Below the pieces are notes generated by a model that saw only the letters and a list, made by a program, of their open reading frames with translations, made no database searches and had not been told where the DNA came from. The position numbers and the translations under genes were made by a program. A DNA stretch of 12,204 nt. Origin: an uncultured Collinsella sp. (lineage in GTDB: Bacteria > Actinomycetota > Coriobacteriia > Coriobacteriales > Coriobacteriaceae). The DNA lies in assembly GCA_905213265.1 (NCBI GenBank), contig CAJMHR010000048.1:1-12204 (forward strand), written 5' to 3'. Below are positions 1 to 8,091 of this stretch, in pieces; position 1 is the first letter of the stretch, and the number at the start of each line of letters is the position of its first letter.

Positions 1-17
1 AAAACATCATCTAATAA

Positions 18-593
18 TACGCCCCGCGCGCCGGCCAGCAGCAGTTTGCTGCCCCGCAGCAGCAGCGCCCCGCCGCCATGCCCCAGCAGCAGCCGACGCC
101 TCGCGCCGCCGCTCCCGACCCGCTTGCCGTGGCAGACCCCTTCGCGCCTAGCGTCCCCGACCCCGCCGCAGCACCCATCCCGGTGCCGCAGACCGTCTCG
201 CGCGACGCGCTTGCCGGCATGGGCGGAGCCGCCGCGACCGGTGCCGCCGTGGGCCTAGGCGCCGCAGCCGGCATCGCCTCCAACATGGCGAGCACTCGCG
301 CCCCGCAGCGCCCGCTCGCCCAGCTCGTCGACGTCGTGAGCGGCGAGAGCCATAGCATCACCTCCGCACAGGTGACTATCGGTCGCGAGCGCTCGGTTTC
401 CGATATTGCCCTGCGCGACCCCAACGTGTCGCGCCGCCACGCCCAGCTCACCTTTACGGGCTCGGATTGGTCGATCGAGGACCTCAATTCCACCAACGGC
501 ACGCTCGTCAACAACCGCCGCATTACGCGCTGCCCGCTGCGCAACGGCGATCTGCTGACGTTTGGCCTGAGCACCTTTGAATTTAGGGGATAG
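18..593 (+). CDS. FHA-domain protein, 5'-truncated (FhaA-like, first gene of the cell-wall signalling operon)
   Basis: Phosphothreonine-binding FHA protein. From the first ATG (position 78) the product has 171 residues: a Gln/Pro/Ala-rich linker (1-45), a Gly/Ala-rich stretch (46-70), and a C-terminal FHA domain (about 81-171) with the hallmark residues G102-R103, S118-R-R-H121 and N137-S-T-N-G-T142. FhaA proteins normally carry an N-terminal DUF3662 domain before such a linker; it is absent here. The linker-like reading frame (Y-A-P-R-A-G then Q-rich) stays open upstream of the ATG to position 18, where it meets tandem TAA codons at 12-17. The ATG at 78 has no Shine-Dalgarno sequence and lies inside the linker. 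So the visible gene is the 3' part of a larger one, cut by the window edge, a junction or a mutation. It ends 6 nt before the next gene. The FHA call is firm; the FhaA identity rests on gene order. Confidence 0.8.
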   Translation, partial: YAPRAGQQQFAAPQQQRPAAMPQQQPTPRAAAPDPLAVADPFAPSVPDPAAAPIPVPQTVSRDALAGMGGAAATGAAVGLGAAAGIASNMASTRAPQRPLAQLVDVVSGESHSITSAQVTIGRERSVSDIALRDPNVSRRHAQLTFTGSDWSIEDLNSTNGTLVNNRRITRCPLRNGDLLTFGLSTFEFRG

Positions 594-599
594 TCTCTT

Positions 600-1016
600 A
601 TGAACATCGATATCGTCCTTTTTGCAGGCCGCATCGTCCTGGTCGCCCTGCTCTATATCTTCCTGTTCGCCGTCATGAAGACCGGCGTGGGACTTGTGCG
701 CGGACAGCGCCGCGACTCGGCTATCTGGACGATCGATGTGGACAAGGGTCCGCGCGGTATCCGCGGCATCCACGTAGACATGCTCGGCCCCGTCATCGTC
801 GGTCGCTCGCCATCTTCGGACATCTGCATCAACGAACCGTTCGTCTCGGCCTCGCATGCGCGCTTTTCGCTGCAGGGCCCGGCGCTCATCATCGAAGACC
901 TCAACTCGCTTAACGGCACGCTCGTCAACGGCCGCCAGCTTGTGGAGCCCGCAACGCTGCGCGAGGGCGACGAAGTCCAGATTGGCGACGTGGTCATGAA
1001 GGTGAACCGTCGATGA
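600..1016 (+). CDS. fhaB: Membrane-anchored FHA-domain protein (FhaB/FipA-like)
   Basis: A 138-residue protein with one N-terminal hydrophobic segment (about 5-26) followed by basic residues (K27, R34, R37-R38), which predicts an anchored protein with a cytoplasmic FHA domain. The FHA domain spans about 58-138 and shows G68-R69-S70, S83-x-x-H86 and N102-S-L-N-G-T107. The arginine usually found before the histidine is replaced (S-A-S-H). The family binds phosphothreonine on kinase substrates, and in mycobacteria FhaB links PknA/PknB signalling to FtsZ-FtsQ-RodA division complexes (established knowledge; the role here is inferred). The start is supported by AGGGGA at 585-590, 9 nt upstream, overlapping the previous stop codon. 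The stop overlaps the next gene's start in an ATGA arrangement, so translation is probably coupled. Confidence 0.9.
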   Translation: MNIDIVLFAGRIVLVALLYIFLFAVMKTGVGLVRGQRRDSAIWTIDVDKGPRGIRGIHVDMLGPVIVGRSPSSDICINEPFVSASHARFSLQGPALIIEDLNSLNGTLVNGRQLVEPATLREGDEVQIGDVVMKVNRR

Positions 1017-2812
1017 TCGACGAGGAGAACAAGTCCGCGACTATGACCGAGGCACCGGCTGCCGCCACAGCTGCGCCGGCCCACGCCGCTCCGGCGGGCT
1101 CCGCACCCGTGGAACCCGAGGACACCGTGTTCTCCCTGCCTCTTTCGCATGTAACGCATGATATTTCGGATCTCGCCGATAACGAGGACGAAGAGGATAC
1201 CGTAGCGGCGCCCATCGGCGCACATGCCGCGGAACAGCCCACAGCGCCCGAAGCAACCCCGGCGCCAGCTCACTTTGCAGAGCCTGTCGCCGCGGCAATC
1301 AACGAGAGCGCTGCGGTGTTTGCGGCACCCGAGCCCGCCGCGCCGGCGTTTCCCATAGCCCCGGCATCCGAGGTTGCGCCCGTGTCTACGCCGGCGCCCG
1401 AGCCTATAGACGTCAGCCCGCAAGACGACGAGTCGACCGCCCGCGTGTCCGAGGAGCCCGACTCCCCGGACACCGGCGATTCCGAATCAAACGCCGAGAC
1501 CGACACCGTCTCTCCCGGTGACACAGCCGAGATCGACGTAGCCGCCGTTGAAGCCAAGCTCAAAGACCCCGGCTCGACCATGAGCTTTGAGCCCCTGACC
1601 GAGGAGCGCATCGAGACCGACTCGACCTATGATGCCGGCACCACCACGCAACTCATGTGGGGTGCCCGCTCCGACGTTGGCTGTGTGCGCCCGCACAATG
1701 AGGATTCCTACCTGGTGCAGTCGCCGCTCTTTTGCGTATGCGACGGCATGGGCGGTCACGCCGCCGGCGAGGTAGCCTCTTCCATCGCCGTCGAGACTAT
1801 TGCCAAGACGGCCCCGCAGTCCGCCGACGCAGCACGCCTGGCGGCAGCCGTCGAGGCAGCTAACGCCGCCGTAATCGAGGCGGCCCTGAACGGCCTAGGC
1901 AAGCCCGGCATGGGCTGCACAGCCACTTGCGCCTATATCGAAAACGACACGCTCGCCATCGCCCACGTGGGCGACTCTCGCGCCTACCTGCTCCACGAGG
2001 GCACGCTCATCCGCGTGACCCGCGACCACTCCTACGTGGAGGAGCTCGTGGACGCCGGCGAGATCACGGCAGACGAGGCTCGCGTCCACCCCAACCGTTC
2101 GGTCATCACCCGTGCGCTGGGCTCAGACCCCGCCATGTATGCCGACCACTTCACTCTGCATATCGAGGAAGGCGACCGCCTGATACTGTGCTCTGACGGC
2201 CTTTCGAGCATGATTCCCGATAGCGATATCGAGAACATCGCCACGCAGTCCTCAACCGCGCAAATCTGCGTTGACAACCTAGTGGACGCGGCGCTTGCCG
2301 CCGGCGGCCACGACAACGTGACCGTAGTAGTCGTTGACCTGGTTGACGATGGCGTTATGCGCGAGGCGCAACGCGTGCGTCGCCGCAACGTCACCATCGG
2401 CGTCGTCTTAGGTCTCGTCTTGGTGCTGGCGGCTGCCATCTGGGCCTACACGGGTGTCACCGGCTCGTACTACCTGGGTACCTACCAGGGCAATGTCGCC
2501 GTCTGGCGCGGCCTTCCCGGCAAGCCGCTCGGACTCAAGCTTCACTGGCTCGAAAGCGAAACCAGTATCAAGCTGTCCGACCTGCCCGAAGACACGCAAA
2601 ACCGCCTCAAGGCGGGTATTCCGCAAACAAGTGTCGACGATGCGCAGGACACGATATCCAAGTACCGCCACCAGATCGACGAGGAGCAGACCCGCCAGGT
2701 GATCGACGCGCAAACGATTCGCGACAACACCGACCAGAGATCGACCTCCGAATCAGATTCCGAGAAAACCGCCGAACAGTCCGCCGAGGCCGAAGCCTCC
2801 GATAAGAATTAG
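1013..2812 (+). CDS. pstP: Membrane PP2C-type Ser/Thr protein phosphatase (PstP-like) with long acidic N-terminal extension
   Basis: Metal-dependent phosphatase expected to reverse phosphorylation by the PASTA kinase encoded downstream. 599 residues. Residues 1-212 are disordered-looking, rich in Ala, Pro, Glu and Asp. Residues 213-443 are the PP2C domain: R226-P-H-N-E-D231, D244-G-M-G-G-H249, G320-D321-S-R-A-Y, S394-D395-G and G431-G-H-D434-N435-V-T carry the metal-binding aspartates. One transmembrane helix follows (about 459-480) after a basic R-V-R-R-R. The tail (481-599) should be extracytoplasmic, with a G-T-Y-Q-G-N-V-A-V-W-R-G core like the PstP ectodomain and a charged Ser/Glu end. 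PstP normally starts directly with the PP2C domain, so the extension is unusual. The start overlaps the fhaB stop by 4 nt and has AAGGTG at 999-1004. An internal start near M215 would remove the start of the domain and has no ribosome-binding site. Confidence 0.95.
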   Translation: MIDEENKSATMTEAPAAATAAPAHAAPAGSAPVEPEDTVFSLPLSHVTHDISDLADNEDEEDTVAAPIGAHAAEQPTAPEATPAPAHFAEPVAAAINESAAVFAAPEPAAPAFPIAPASEVAPVSTPAPEPIDVSPQDDESTARVSEEPDSPDTGDSESNAETDTVSPGDTAEIDVAAVEAKLKDPGSTMSFEPLTEERIETDSTYDAGTTTQLMWGARSDVGCVRPHNEDSYLVQSPLFCVCDGMGGHAAGEVASSIAVETIAKTAPQSADAARLAAAVEAANAAVIEAALNGLGKPGMGCTATCAYIENDTLAIAHVGDSRAYLLHEGTLIRVTRDHSYVEELVDAGEITADEARVHPNRSVITRALGSDPAMYADHFTLHIEEGDRLILCSDGLSSMIPDSDIENIATQSSTAQICVDNLVDAALAAGGHDNVTVVVVDLVDDGVMREAQRVRRRNVTIGVVLGLVLVLAAAIWAYTGVTGSYYLGTYQGNVAVWRGLPGKPLGLKLHWLESETSIKLSDLPEDTQNRLKAGIPQTSVDDAQDTISKYRHQIDEEQTRQVIDAQTIRDNTDQRSTSESDSEKTAEQSAEAEASDKN

Positions 2813-2828
2813 AAAGGGAGTGCCGCTT

Positions 2829-5699
2829 ATGAGTCGCCGCAATACCGAACTGCTCTTGCTCATCGCCTCGGCGTTCCCCGTCATCCTGCTGTATGCGATG
2901 TACGTGCTCACCGCGGGCGCCGCCATCTCCTTTGAGACGCTCGCCGTGCCGATCGGCCTCTTTGCCGCCTTCGCCGCGGCACATATCGCCGTGCGCATCT
3001 TGGCGCCCGGCGCCGACCCCGCCATCCTACCCATCGTATTTATACTTTCGGGCATCGGCATCACGTTCGTGACACGCCTCGCCCCCGCTCTCGCCATCTC
3101 ACAGCTCATCATCCTGTTTGTCTCGGTGGCCCTGATGGTGGGAACGCTCGCACTGGTCAAAAACCTCGACGTGGTCATGCGCTACAAGTACACCTTTGGC
3201 ATCATCGGCATCATCCTGCTGATGCTGCCCATCTTTATCGGCACCACGATCTCGGGCTCCAAGCTGTGGATTCGCATCGCGGGCTTTACCATCCAGCCTG
3301 GCGAGTTCGCCAAGGTCTTTATCGTGCTGTTCCTGGCCGGGTACCTGGCCGAGAACCGCGAGCTGCTCTCCATCTCCAACCGCAAGATCCTGGGCTTTAA
3401 GATCCCTCGCCTGCGACTGCTGCTGCCGCTGTTTGCCGTGTGGGGTGTGTGCCTGCTCGTCGTCGTCTTCGAACGCGACCTGGGTTCGGCCGTGCTGTTC
3501 TACACCATCTTCTTGCTGATGCTCTACGTTGCCACGGGGCGCTTTTCGTATGTCGTTATCGGCCTTGCGCTCTTAGCCGTTGGAGCTGTGGGCGCCTACA
3601 AGTTCCTGTCTCACGTTCAGGTGCGTTTCCAGGTTTGGGTCGATCCGTTTAAGGACGCCCAGGGCCAGGGCTACCAGATCGTCCAGTCGCTCTTCTCGCT
3701 TGCCGATGGCGGCCTGGTCGGTGTTGGCATCGGCAACGGCATGGCCAACAACATCCCCGTCGTCGAGTCCGACTTTATCTTTTCGGCTATCGGCGAGGAG
3801 ATGGGCCTTTTGGGCGGCGGCGCCGTGCTCATCCTGTTTATGCTTTTTGCCGTGCGTGGCCTCACCACGGCTGCCCGCGCTAAATCCGACCTTGCCGCCT
3901 TTAGCGCCACCGGTCTTACGGCAGCCATCAGCTTCCAGGCCTTCTTGATCGTTGGCGGCGTAACCCGCCTGATCCCGCTGACCGGCGTCACCCTGCCCTT
4001 TATGAGCCAGGGCGGCTCCTCGCTGCTGGCAAGCTTTATCATCGTCGCGCTCCTGCTGCGCGCCGGTGACGAGGCGACCGGACGCGAGGCCGAGCTTACC
4101 GGCACCGGCACCATGGCCGCCATCACCGATGATCAGGTCGCATCTGCCGCCGCCCCGACGGGCACGCGCTTTGCCACCTCGTCTTCCTACGGCAGCGGCA
4201 GCCATTCCGTCGGCTCGCGCATGCGCCGTCGCCTGCTCGACACGCCTGAATCCGGTGTGCTCGGCCGCGTTGCGCTCGCCAACCGTCTAACCCGTGCGGT
4301 GCTCGCCTTTACGGCGCTGTTCGCCATCCTTATCGGCAACCTCACCTATGTCCAGGTCATTAAGGCCAAGGACTATCAGGACATGCCGACCAACAACCAC
4401 ACCATCGCCCGCTCCAAGTACATCCAGCGCGGCTCCATCATCACGTCCGACGGCGTGACGCTGGCCGAGTCGCTGCAGCAGGAGGACGGCACCTACGTAC
4501 GCTCCTACCCCAACGGTAACCTGGCAGCGCACGTGGTTGGCTACGTGAGCCAGCAGTATGGCACCACCGCCATCGAGAGCGTCATGAACGACACGCTCAC
4601 CGGTTCTAAGGACTACTCCAGCTGGAACAACGCCATCGCGTCGCTCGCGGGCCAGACCCAGCCGGGCAACACCGCCAAGCTCACCATCGACTCGCGTATC
4701 CAGACGGCGGCCGAGCAGGCACTCAAGGGCTTTAAGGGCGCTGTAGTGGTCATCGACCCGCGTACCGGCGCGGTACTCGCATGTGCCAGCTCGCCCACCT
4801 ACGACAACACCAACATCGACGCCCTGCTGCAGGCGGGCGGCGGCGAGGACGGCTCCATGTACAATCGCGCCATGGACGCGCTGTACACGCCGGGCTCCAC
4901 GTTTAAGGTCGTTACGCTTTCCGCGGCACTCGAGACCGGTACCGCCAGCCTTACCAGCACCTACCAGGCGCCCGGCTCCATGGACATCGGCAACGCACCG
5001 GTCACCAACTATGCCAACGAGAGCTACGGCACCATCAGCCTGCAGCAGGCCTTTGCCGTGTCCTCCAACGTCGTCTTTGGCCAGGTGGCAAACGAAGTTG
5101 GCGCAAACACGCTCGTGCAGTTTGCCAACGCCTTTGGCTACGGCCAAAAGCTCGGCCAGGACCTGACCTCCGCGGCCTCCATCATGGCCGACCCGTCGCT
5201 CATGACCGAGTGGGAGACCGCCTGGGCCGGCGCCGGCCAGCCTGTCGGCATGGACCACACGCCCGGGCCGCAGACCACCGTCATGCAAAACGCCGTGATT
5301 GCCGCCGCCATCGCTAACAGTGGCGTGGTCATGGACCCGTACTTTGTAGCCCAGGTACTCGCCCCGGACGGAACTGTGGTCAAGACCACGCAGTCCCGCT
5401 CGCTGGGTCAGGCCGTCAGCTCCGCCACGGCCGACCAGGTCAAGCAGGCCATGCTCGCCGTCGTCCAGTCCGGTACCGGCACCGATGCCCAGGTCCCCGG
5501 CGTCAAGGTCGCCGGCAAGACCGGCTCGGCCGAGACCGGCGGCACCAACGTCAACTCGATGTTCGTTGGCTTTGCACCTTACGATTCACCCACGGTCGCC
5601 ATCTCGGTGGCCTTGGAGGATTTCGACAAGCATGACGTCAAGGCCGCCAAGATTGCCGGTATCGTCCTGACCGCGGCGCTTGCCGCACAGGGAGCGTGA
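2829..5699 (+). CDS. Fused SEDS glycosyltransferase (RodA/FtsW) and class B penicillin-binding protein (PbpA-like)
   Basis: A bifunctional peptidoglycan synthase of 956 residues. Residues about 5-412 are a multi-spanning SEDS domain (about ten hydrophobic segments) that polymerises lipid II; D315 in the S-D-F-I-F-S-A-I-G-E-E motif matches the conserved catalytic aspartate region. A roughly 75-residue Gly/Ser/Ala cytoplasmic linker follows, then a second membrane segment (about 488-509) and a PBP with short PbpA-like pedestal (to about 610) and transpeptidase domain. Active-site motifs are S690-T-F-K693, S745-S-N747 and K897-T-G899. In mycobacteria rodA and pbpA are separate neighbouring genes; here they are one continuous frame with no internal stop. 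The start at ATG 2829 is chosen over the in-frame GTG at 2820 because AGGGAG (2815-2820) lies 8 nt upstream and overlaps the GTG. The gene sits 16 nt after the phosphatase. Confidence 0.95.
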   Translation: MSRRNTELLLLIASAFPVILLYAMYVLTAGAAISFETLAVPIGLFAAFAAAHIAVRILAPGADPAILPIVFILSGIGITFVTRLAPALAISQLIILFVSVALMVGTLALVKNLDVVMRYKYTFGIIGIILLMLPIFIGTTISGSKLWIRIAGFTIQPGEFAKVFIVLFLAGYLAENRELLSISNRKILGFKIPRLRLLLPLFAVWGVCLLVVVFERDLGSAVLFYTIFLLMLYVATGRFSYVVIGLALLAVGAVGAYKFLSHVQVRFQVWVDPFKDAQGQGYQIVQSLFSLADGGLVGVGIGNGMANNIPVVESDFIFSAIGEEMGLLGGGAVLILFMLFAVRGLTTAARAKSDLAAFSATGLTAAISFQAFLIVGGVTRLIPLTGVTLPFMSQGGSSLLASFIIVALLLRAGDEATGREAELTGTGTMAAITDDQVASAAAPTGTRFATSSSYGSGSHSVGSRMRRRLLDTPESGVLGRVALANRLTRAVLAFTALFAILIGNLTYVQVIKAKDYQDMPTNNHTIARSKYIQRGSIITSDGVTLAESLQQEDGTYVRSYPNGNLAAHVVGYVSQQYGTTAIESVMNDTLTGSKDYSSWNNAIASLAGQTQPGNTAKLTIDSRIQTAAEQALKGFKGAVVVIDPRTGAVLACASSPTYDNTNIDALLQAGGGEDGSMYNRAMDALYTPGSTFKVVTLSAALETGTASLTSTYQAPGSMDIGNAPVTNYANESYGTISLQQAFAVSSNVVFGQVANEVGANTLVQFANAFGYGQKLGQDLTSAASIMADPSLMTEWETAWAGAGQPVGMDHTPGPQTTVMQNAVIAAAIANSGVVMDPYFVAQVLAPDGTVVKTTQSRSLGQAVSSATADQVKQAMLAVVQSGTGTDAQVPGVKVAGKTGSAETGGTNVNSMFVGFAPYDSPTVAISVALEDFDKHDVKAAKIAGIVLTAALAAQGA

Positions 5700-5831
5700 T
5701 GCCCATGATCGAATCGGACACCCGAGGCGCGCCGCGACCGAAGAGTTAGCGGCAACACGCCACACGGCCCCAGCGGCCACATCGTAGGTACTACACACAT
5801 CGTTGAGCGAATAGTTATGTTAGGAGCAGGA

Positions 5832-7793
5832 ATGGAACAGAGGGTCCTCGGGGGAAGATACCTCCTCAAGGATAAGGTGGGAACAGGCGGCATGGCGACC
5901 GTCTACCGTGCACAGGACCAGGTCCTCGACCGCACGGTTGCCGTCAAGATCATGCTGCCGCAGTATGCTGGCGACGCAACCTTCGCCGCACGCTTTAAGC
6001 AGGAGGCCCAGGCAGCAGCCGGTCTCTCCTCCCCCTATATCGTGGGCGTCTACGATTGGGGCAAGGACGGCGACACCTATTACATCGTCATGGAGTACCT
6101 GCGCGGCACCGACCTTAAGAGCGGCATCAAGAGCCACGGCGCCCTCGACCCCAAGAAGGTCGCCCAGATCGGCTCGCAGATCAGCTCTGCGCTTTCGGTC
6201 GCCCACAAGCACGAGATCATCCACCGCGACATTAAGCCGCAGAACATCATGGTGCTGCCCGACGGCAACATCAAGGTGATGGACTTTGGCATCGCGCGTG
6301 CCAAGAACAGCCACCTCACGCAAGACAACAACGTGCTGGGAACCGCCCACTACGTCAGCCCCGAGCAGACCCGCGGCCAGGACCTCGGCCCCACCTCGGA
6401 TATCTACTCGCTGGGCGTCGTGATGTACGAGTGCGCCACCGGCCGCGTTCCCTTTGACGGTGACGACGCTATCTCGGTCGCACTCAAGCAGGTCAACGAG
6501 CTGCCTATTCCGCCGAGCCAGATCAACTCCGGTGTCGACGCCGACCTTGAGCGCATCATCCTCAAGTGCATGGAGAAGGACCCGGCAAACCGCTTCCAGA
6601 CCGCCGACGAGCTGCGTCAGGTGCTCAACAGCTACCTGTCGGGCCGTGCCGTCAACGTCTCGGAGCCCACGCGCATCATCGGTGCCCCCGGTGAGCTGGG
6701 CGCCACCAAGACTCGCGAGCTTTCCGATCAGACGCGCGCCATGGTGCGTCCCGTCTCGGGCGTGAGCGGCCAAAATACCGCCCGCAGCTCGGTTTCGGGC
6801 TCCACCGGCTCCTACGAGGTCGAAAAGCCCAAATCCAACAAGAACAAGATCATCGCCGCCGTGGTGGCAGCCGTTGCCGTCATCGGCATCGTGGTGGCCT
6901 TTGCCACAGGACTCTTTGGCGGCGAGCAGGTCACCGTGCCCGATGTGCTGGGCAAGGACCAGCAGACTGCCGTCGAGCTGATCAAGGAAGCCGGCCTCGA
7001 GGTCGGCACCATCGACCAAAGCTACAACGACGATGTCGACGAGGGCAAGGTCGCCGAGCAGACGCCCAACGGCAACACCAAGAAGACCAAGGGTACCAAG
7101 GTGAACCTGGTAATCTCCAAGGGCCCCAAGCCCTCCGAAAAGGTTGAGGTTCCCAAACTTGTCGGCCTGACTAAGGACCAGGCAGAAGCCGCGCTGGCAA
7201 GCGTTGGCCTGAAGGGCAACGCCTCCGAGGAGGCCAACGAGGCCGATGAGGGCCAGGTCTTTGAGCAGGGCACCGAAGCCGGTAAGGAAGTCGCGAAGGG
7301 CACGACCATCTCGTACAAGGTCTCGGGCGGCCCGGATACCACGTCCGTCCCCGATCTGACCGACATGACCGAGGCCCAGGCGCGCAACGCCCTCGATATG
7401 GCAGGCTTTGGCGTCGACGTTAGCTACCAGGAGAACGACTCAGTTACCGAGGGCACCGTGATCAGCTGGAACCCCAGCGGCAAGCAGAAGCCCGGCGCCA
7501 CGATTACCGTCGTCATTGCCAAGAAGTCCGGCAAGGCCGCCGTCCCGGGCAACCTGTACGGTAAGAGCATTTCCGCCGCTGTTACCGCGCTCAACAACGC
7601 CGGTTTCTATAACATCGGCTTCTGTGACCAGAACGGCAATCCCGTGAGCGGTAACGAGGATGCCACCGTTACGGGCGTCTCCCCCACCGGCAAGCAGTCC
7701 ACCGACAGCACGATCACGCTGACGGTCGCACTTTCTGGCTCGGGCTCGGGCTCGGGCACGAGCACGGGCGACGATTCCGGTACGACCAACTAG
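5832..7793 (+). CDS. pknB: PknB-type Ser/Thr protein kinase with four PASTA repeats
   Basis: Receptor-like Hanks kinase of 653 residues (from ATG 5832). Kinase domain about 9-270: glycine loop G-T-G-G-M-A-T-V-Y (17-25), A-V-K39, H131-R-D133-I-K-P-Q-N, D151-F-G, and S-P-E-Q activation-segment end (176-179). A Thr/Ser-rich juxtamembrane linker (about 270-335) and one transmembrane helix (about 339-360) follow. The outside part has four PASTA repeats starting near 366, 437, 503 and 570; the fourth is divergent and carries a lone Cys. A Gly-Ser repeat tail ends the protein. PASTA repeats of this family bind muropeptides or lipid II (established). The start at 5832 is preferred to ATG 5817 because AGGAG at 5822-5826 lies between them. 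It lies 132 nt after the SEDS-PBP gene, so it may have some independent expression, although no convincing promoter was seen in the gap. A terminator follows at 7846. Confidence 0.96.
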   Translation: MEQRVLGGRYLLKDKVGTGGMATVYRAQDQVLDRTVAVKIMLPQYAGDATFAARFKQEAQAAAGLSSPYIVGVYDWGKDGDTYYIVMEYLRGTDLKSGIKSHGALDPKKVAQIGSQISSALSVAHKHEIIHRDIKPQNIMVLPDGNIKVMDFGIARAKNSHLTQDNNVLGTAHYVSPEQTRGQDLGPTSDIYSLGVVMYECATGRVPFDGDDAISVALKQVNELPIPPSQINSGVDADLERIILKCMEKDPANRFQTADELRQVLNSYLSGRAVNVSEPTRIIGAPGELGATKTRELSDQTRAMVRPVSGVSGQNTARSSVSGSTGSYEVEKPKSNKNKIIAAVVAAVAVIGIVVAFATGLFGGEQVTVPDVLGKDQQTAVELIKEAGLEVGTIDQSYNDDVDEGKVAEQTPNGNTKKTKGTKVNLVISKGPKPSEKVEVPKLVGLTKDQAEAALASVGLKGNASEEANEADEGQVFEQGTEAGKEVAKGTTISYKVSGGPDTTSVPDLTDMTEAQARNALDMAGFGVDVSYQENDSVTEGTVISWNPSGKQKPGATITVVIAKKSGKAAVPGNLYGKSISAAVTALNNAGFYNIGFCDQNGNPVSGNEDATVTGVSPTGKQSTDSTITLTVALSGSGSGSGTSTGDDSGTTN

Positions 7794-7845
7794 TCGCCAC
7801 CCCACCGCTCATCGCGGCTTTCGCCGCAAACATATTCGCTCACAG

Positions 7846-7883
7846 GCGCCCGCTTGCTCCCCCAGCAAGCGGGCGCTTTCTTT
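7846..7883 (+). terminator. Intrinsic terminator of the wall-signalling operon
   Basis: A perfect 13-bp GC-rich stem (arms 7846-7858 and 7864-7876) with a CCCCC loop, followed directly by TTTCTTT. It lies 52 nt after the pknB stop codon, and no other gene start intervenes, so it should end rightward transcription of the operon. Confidence 0.95.
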
Positions 7884-7914
7884 ATCTGAAGCAGCGAATA
7901 CTACGGCATGCCTT

Positions 7915-7952
7915 AAACCAAAAGAGCCCGGCACCGTAACGGTACCGGGCTC
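7915..7952 (-). terminator. Leftward intrinsic terminator beside a tRNA-Arg remnant
   Basis: Arms 7924-7936 and 7940-7952 pair over 13 positions with a single mismatch (C7932/A7944) around a TAA loop. Read on the minus strand, the stem is followed by TTTTGGTTT, a good U-tract, while the plus-strand side has none. It begins about 10 nt beyond the CCA end of the minus-strand tRNA-Arg fragment at 7963, the usual place for a tRNA terminator. It probably once ended transcription of that tRNA and now insulates against leftward read-through. Confidence 0.75.
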
Positions 7953-7962
7953 GATATTCCTC

Positions 7963-7985
7963 TGGTGCCCCCGGGCGGATTCGAA
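7963..7985 (-). pseudogene. tRNA-Arg 3'-terminal fragment (T-loop to CCA)
   Basis: On the minus strand this is TTCGAAT T-loop, CCGCC T-stem half, CGGGGGC acceptor half, A73 and CCA. The bases upstream (GAGTT in place of the T-stem 5' strand) do not pair, so no tRNA can fold. The block 7961-7985 is an exact 25-bp direct repeat of 8092-8116, the end of the longer tRNA-Arg(CCU) half. It is probably the scar of an earlier integration or a rearranged attachment site. Confidence 0.7.
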
Positions 7986-8004
7986 AACTCCCCCCGCGGG
8001 AAAA

Positions 8005-8049
8005 TTGGTGACGCGGGTGTCGACGGTTCGAATCCGCCGGCAGCTCCCA
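8005..8049 (+). pseudogene. tRNA 3' half, Thr(GGU)-like, truncated at the anticodon loop
   Basis: Read on the plus strand with standard tRNA spacing: anticodon loop TTGGTGA (32-38, U33 present, anticodon GGU), stem half CGCGG, variable GTGTC, T-stem GACGG, T-loop TTCGAAT, T-stem CCGCC, acceptor half GGCAGCT, one discriminator base and CCA, exactly 45 nt. The bases before position 32 (GAAAA) do not pair with CGCGG, so the 5' half is missing. Its 26-nt core 8013-8038 is an exact inverted copy of 8105-8130. The Thr identity rests on the anticodon only; the C73 discriminator is unusual for Thr, so identity is uncertain. Confidence 0.5.
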
Positions 8050-8059
8050 CAAACCAGAA

Positions 8060-8083
8060 ACGGCGCCGCTCTCGCGACGCCGT
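8060..8083 (-). terminator. Probable leftward terminator of the interrupted tRNA-Arg
   Basis: ACGGCG (8060-8065) pairs with CGCCGT (8078-8083). On the minus strand the stem is followed by TTCTGGTTTG, a mediocre U-tract. It starts about 10 nt beyond the CCA end of the tRNA-Arg(CCU) half at 8094, mirroring the arrangement at 7915-7952. Confidence 0.45.
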
Positions 8084-8091
8084 CATAATCT

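Noticed and set aside
1..20. Similarity of the AT-rich first bases (AACATCAT) to the region beside attL at about 8182-8189
   Set aside because: Only 8 bases match exactly; easily chance, not enough to claim the other end of an element.
4287..5288. Minus-strand 333-codon ORF opposite the PBP domain
   Set aside because: Antisense shadow of a gene with complete catalytic motifs; Gly/Val/His-rich text typical of such shadows.
5792..5821. Promoter for pknB (TACACA with TATGTT, 18-bp spacer)
   Set aside because: The transcript would begin after the ribosome-binding site at 5822-5826, so it could not serve the start at 5832.
5820..7019. Minus-strand 399-codon ORF opposite pknB
   Set aside because: It lies entirely opposite the intact kinase gene and arises from its high-GC codon pattern; no motif is seen.
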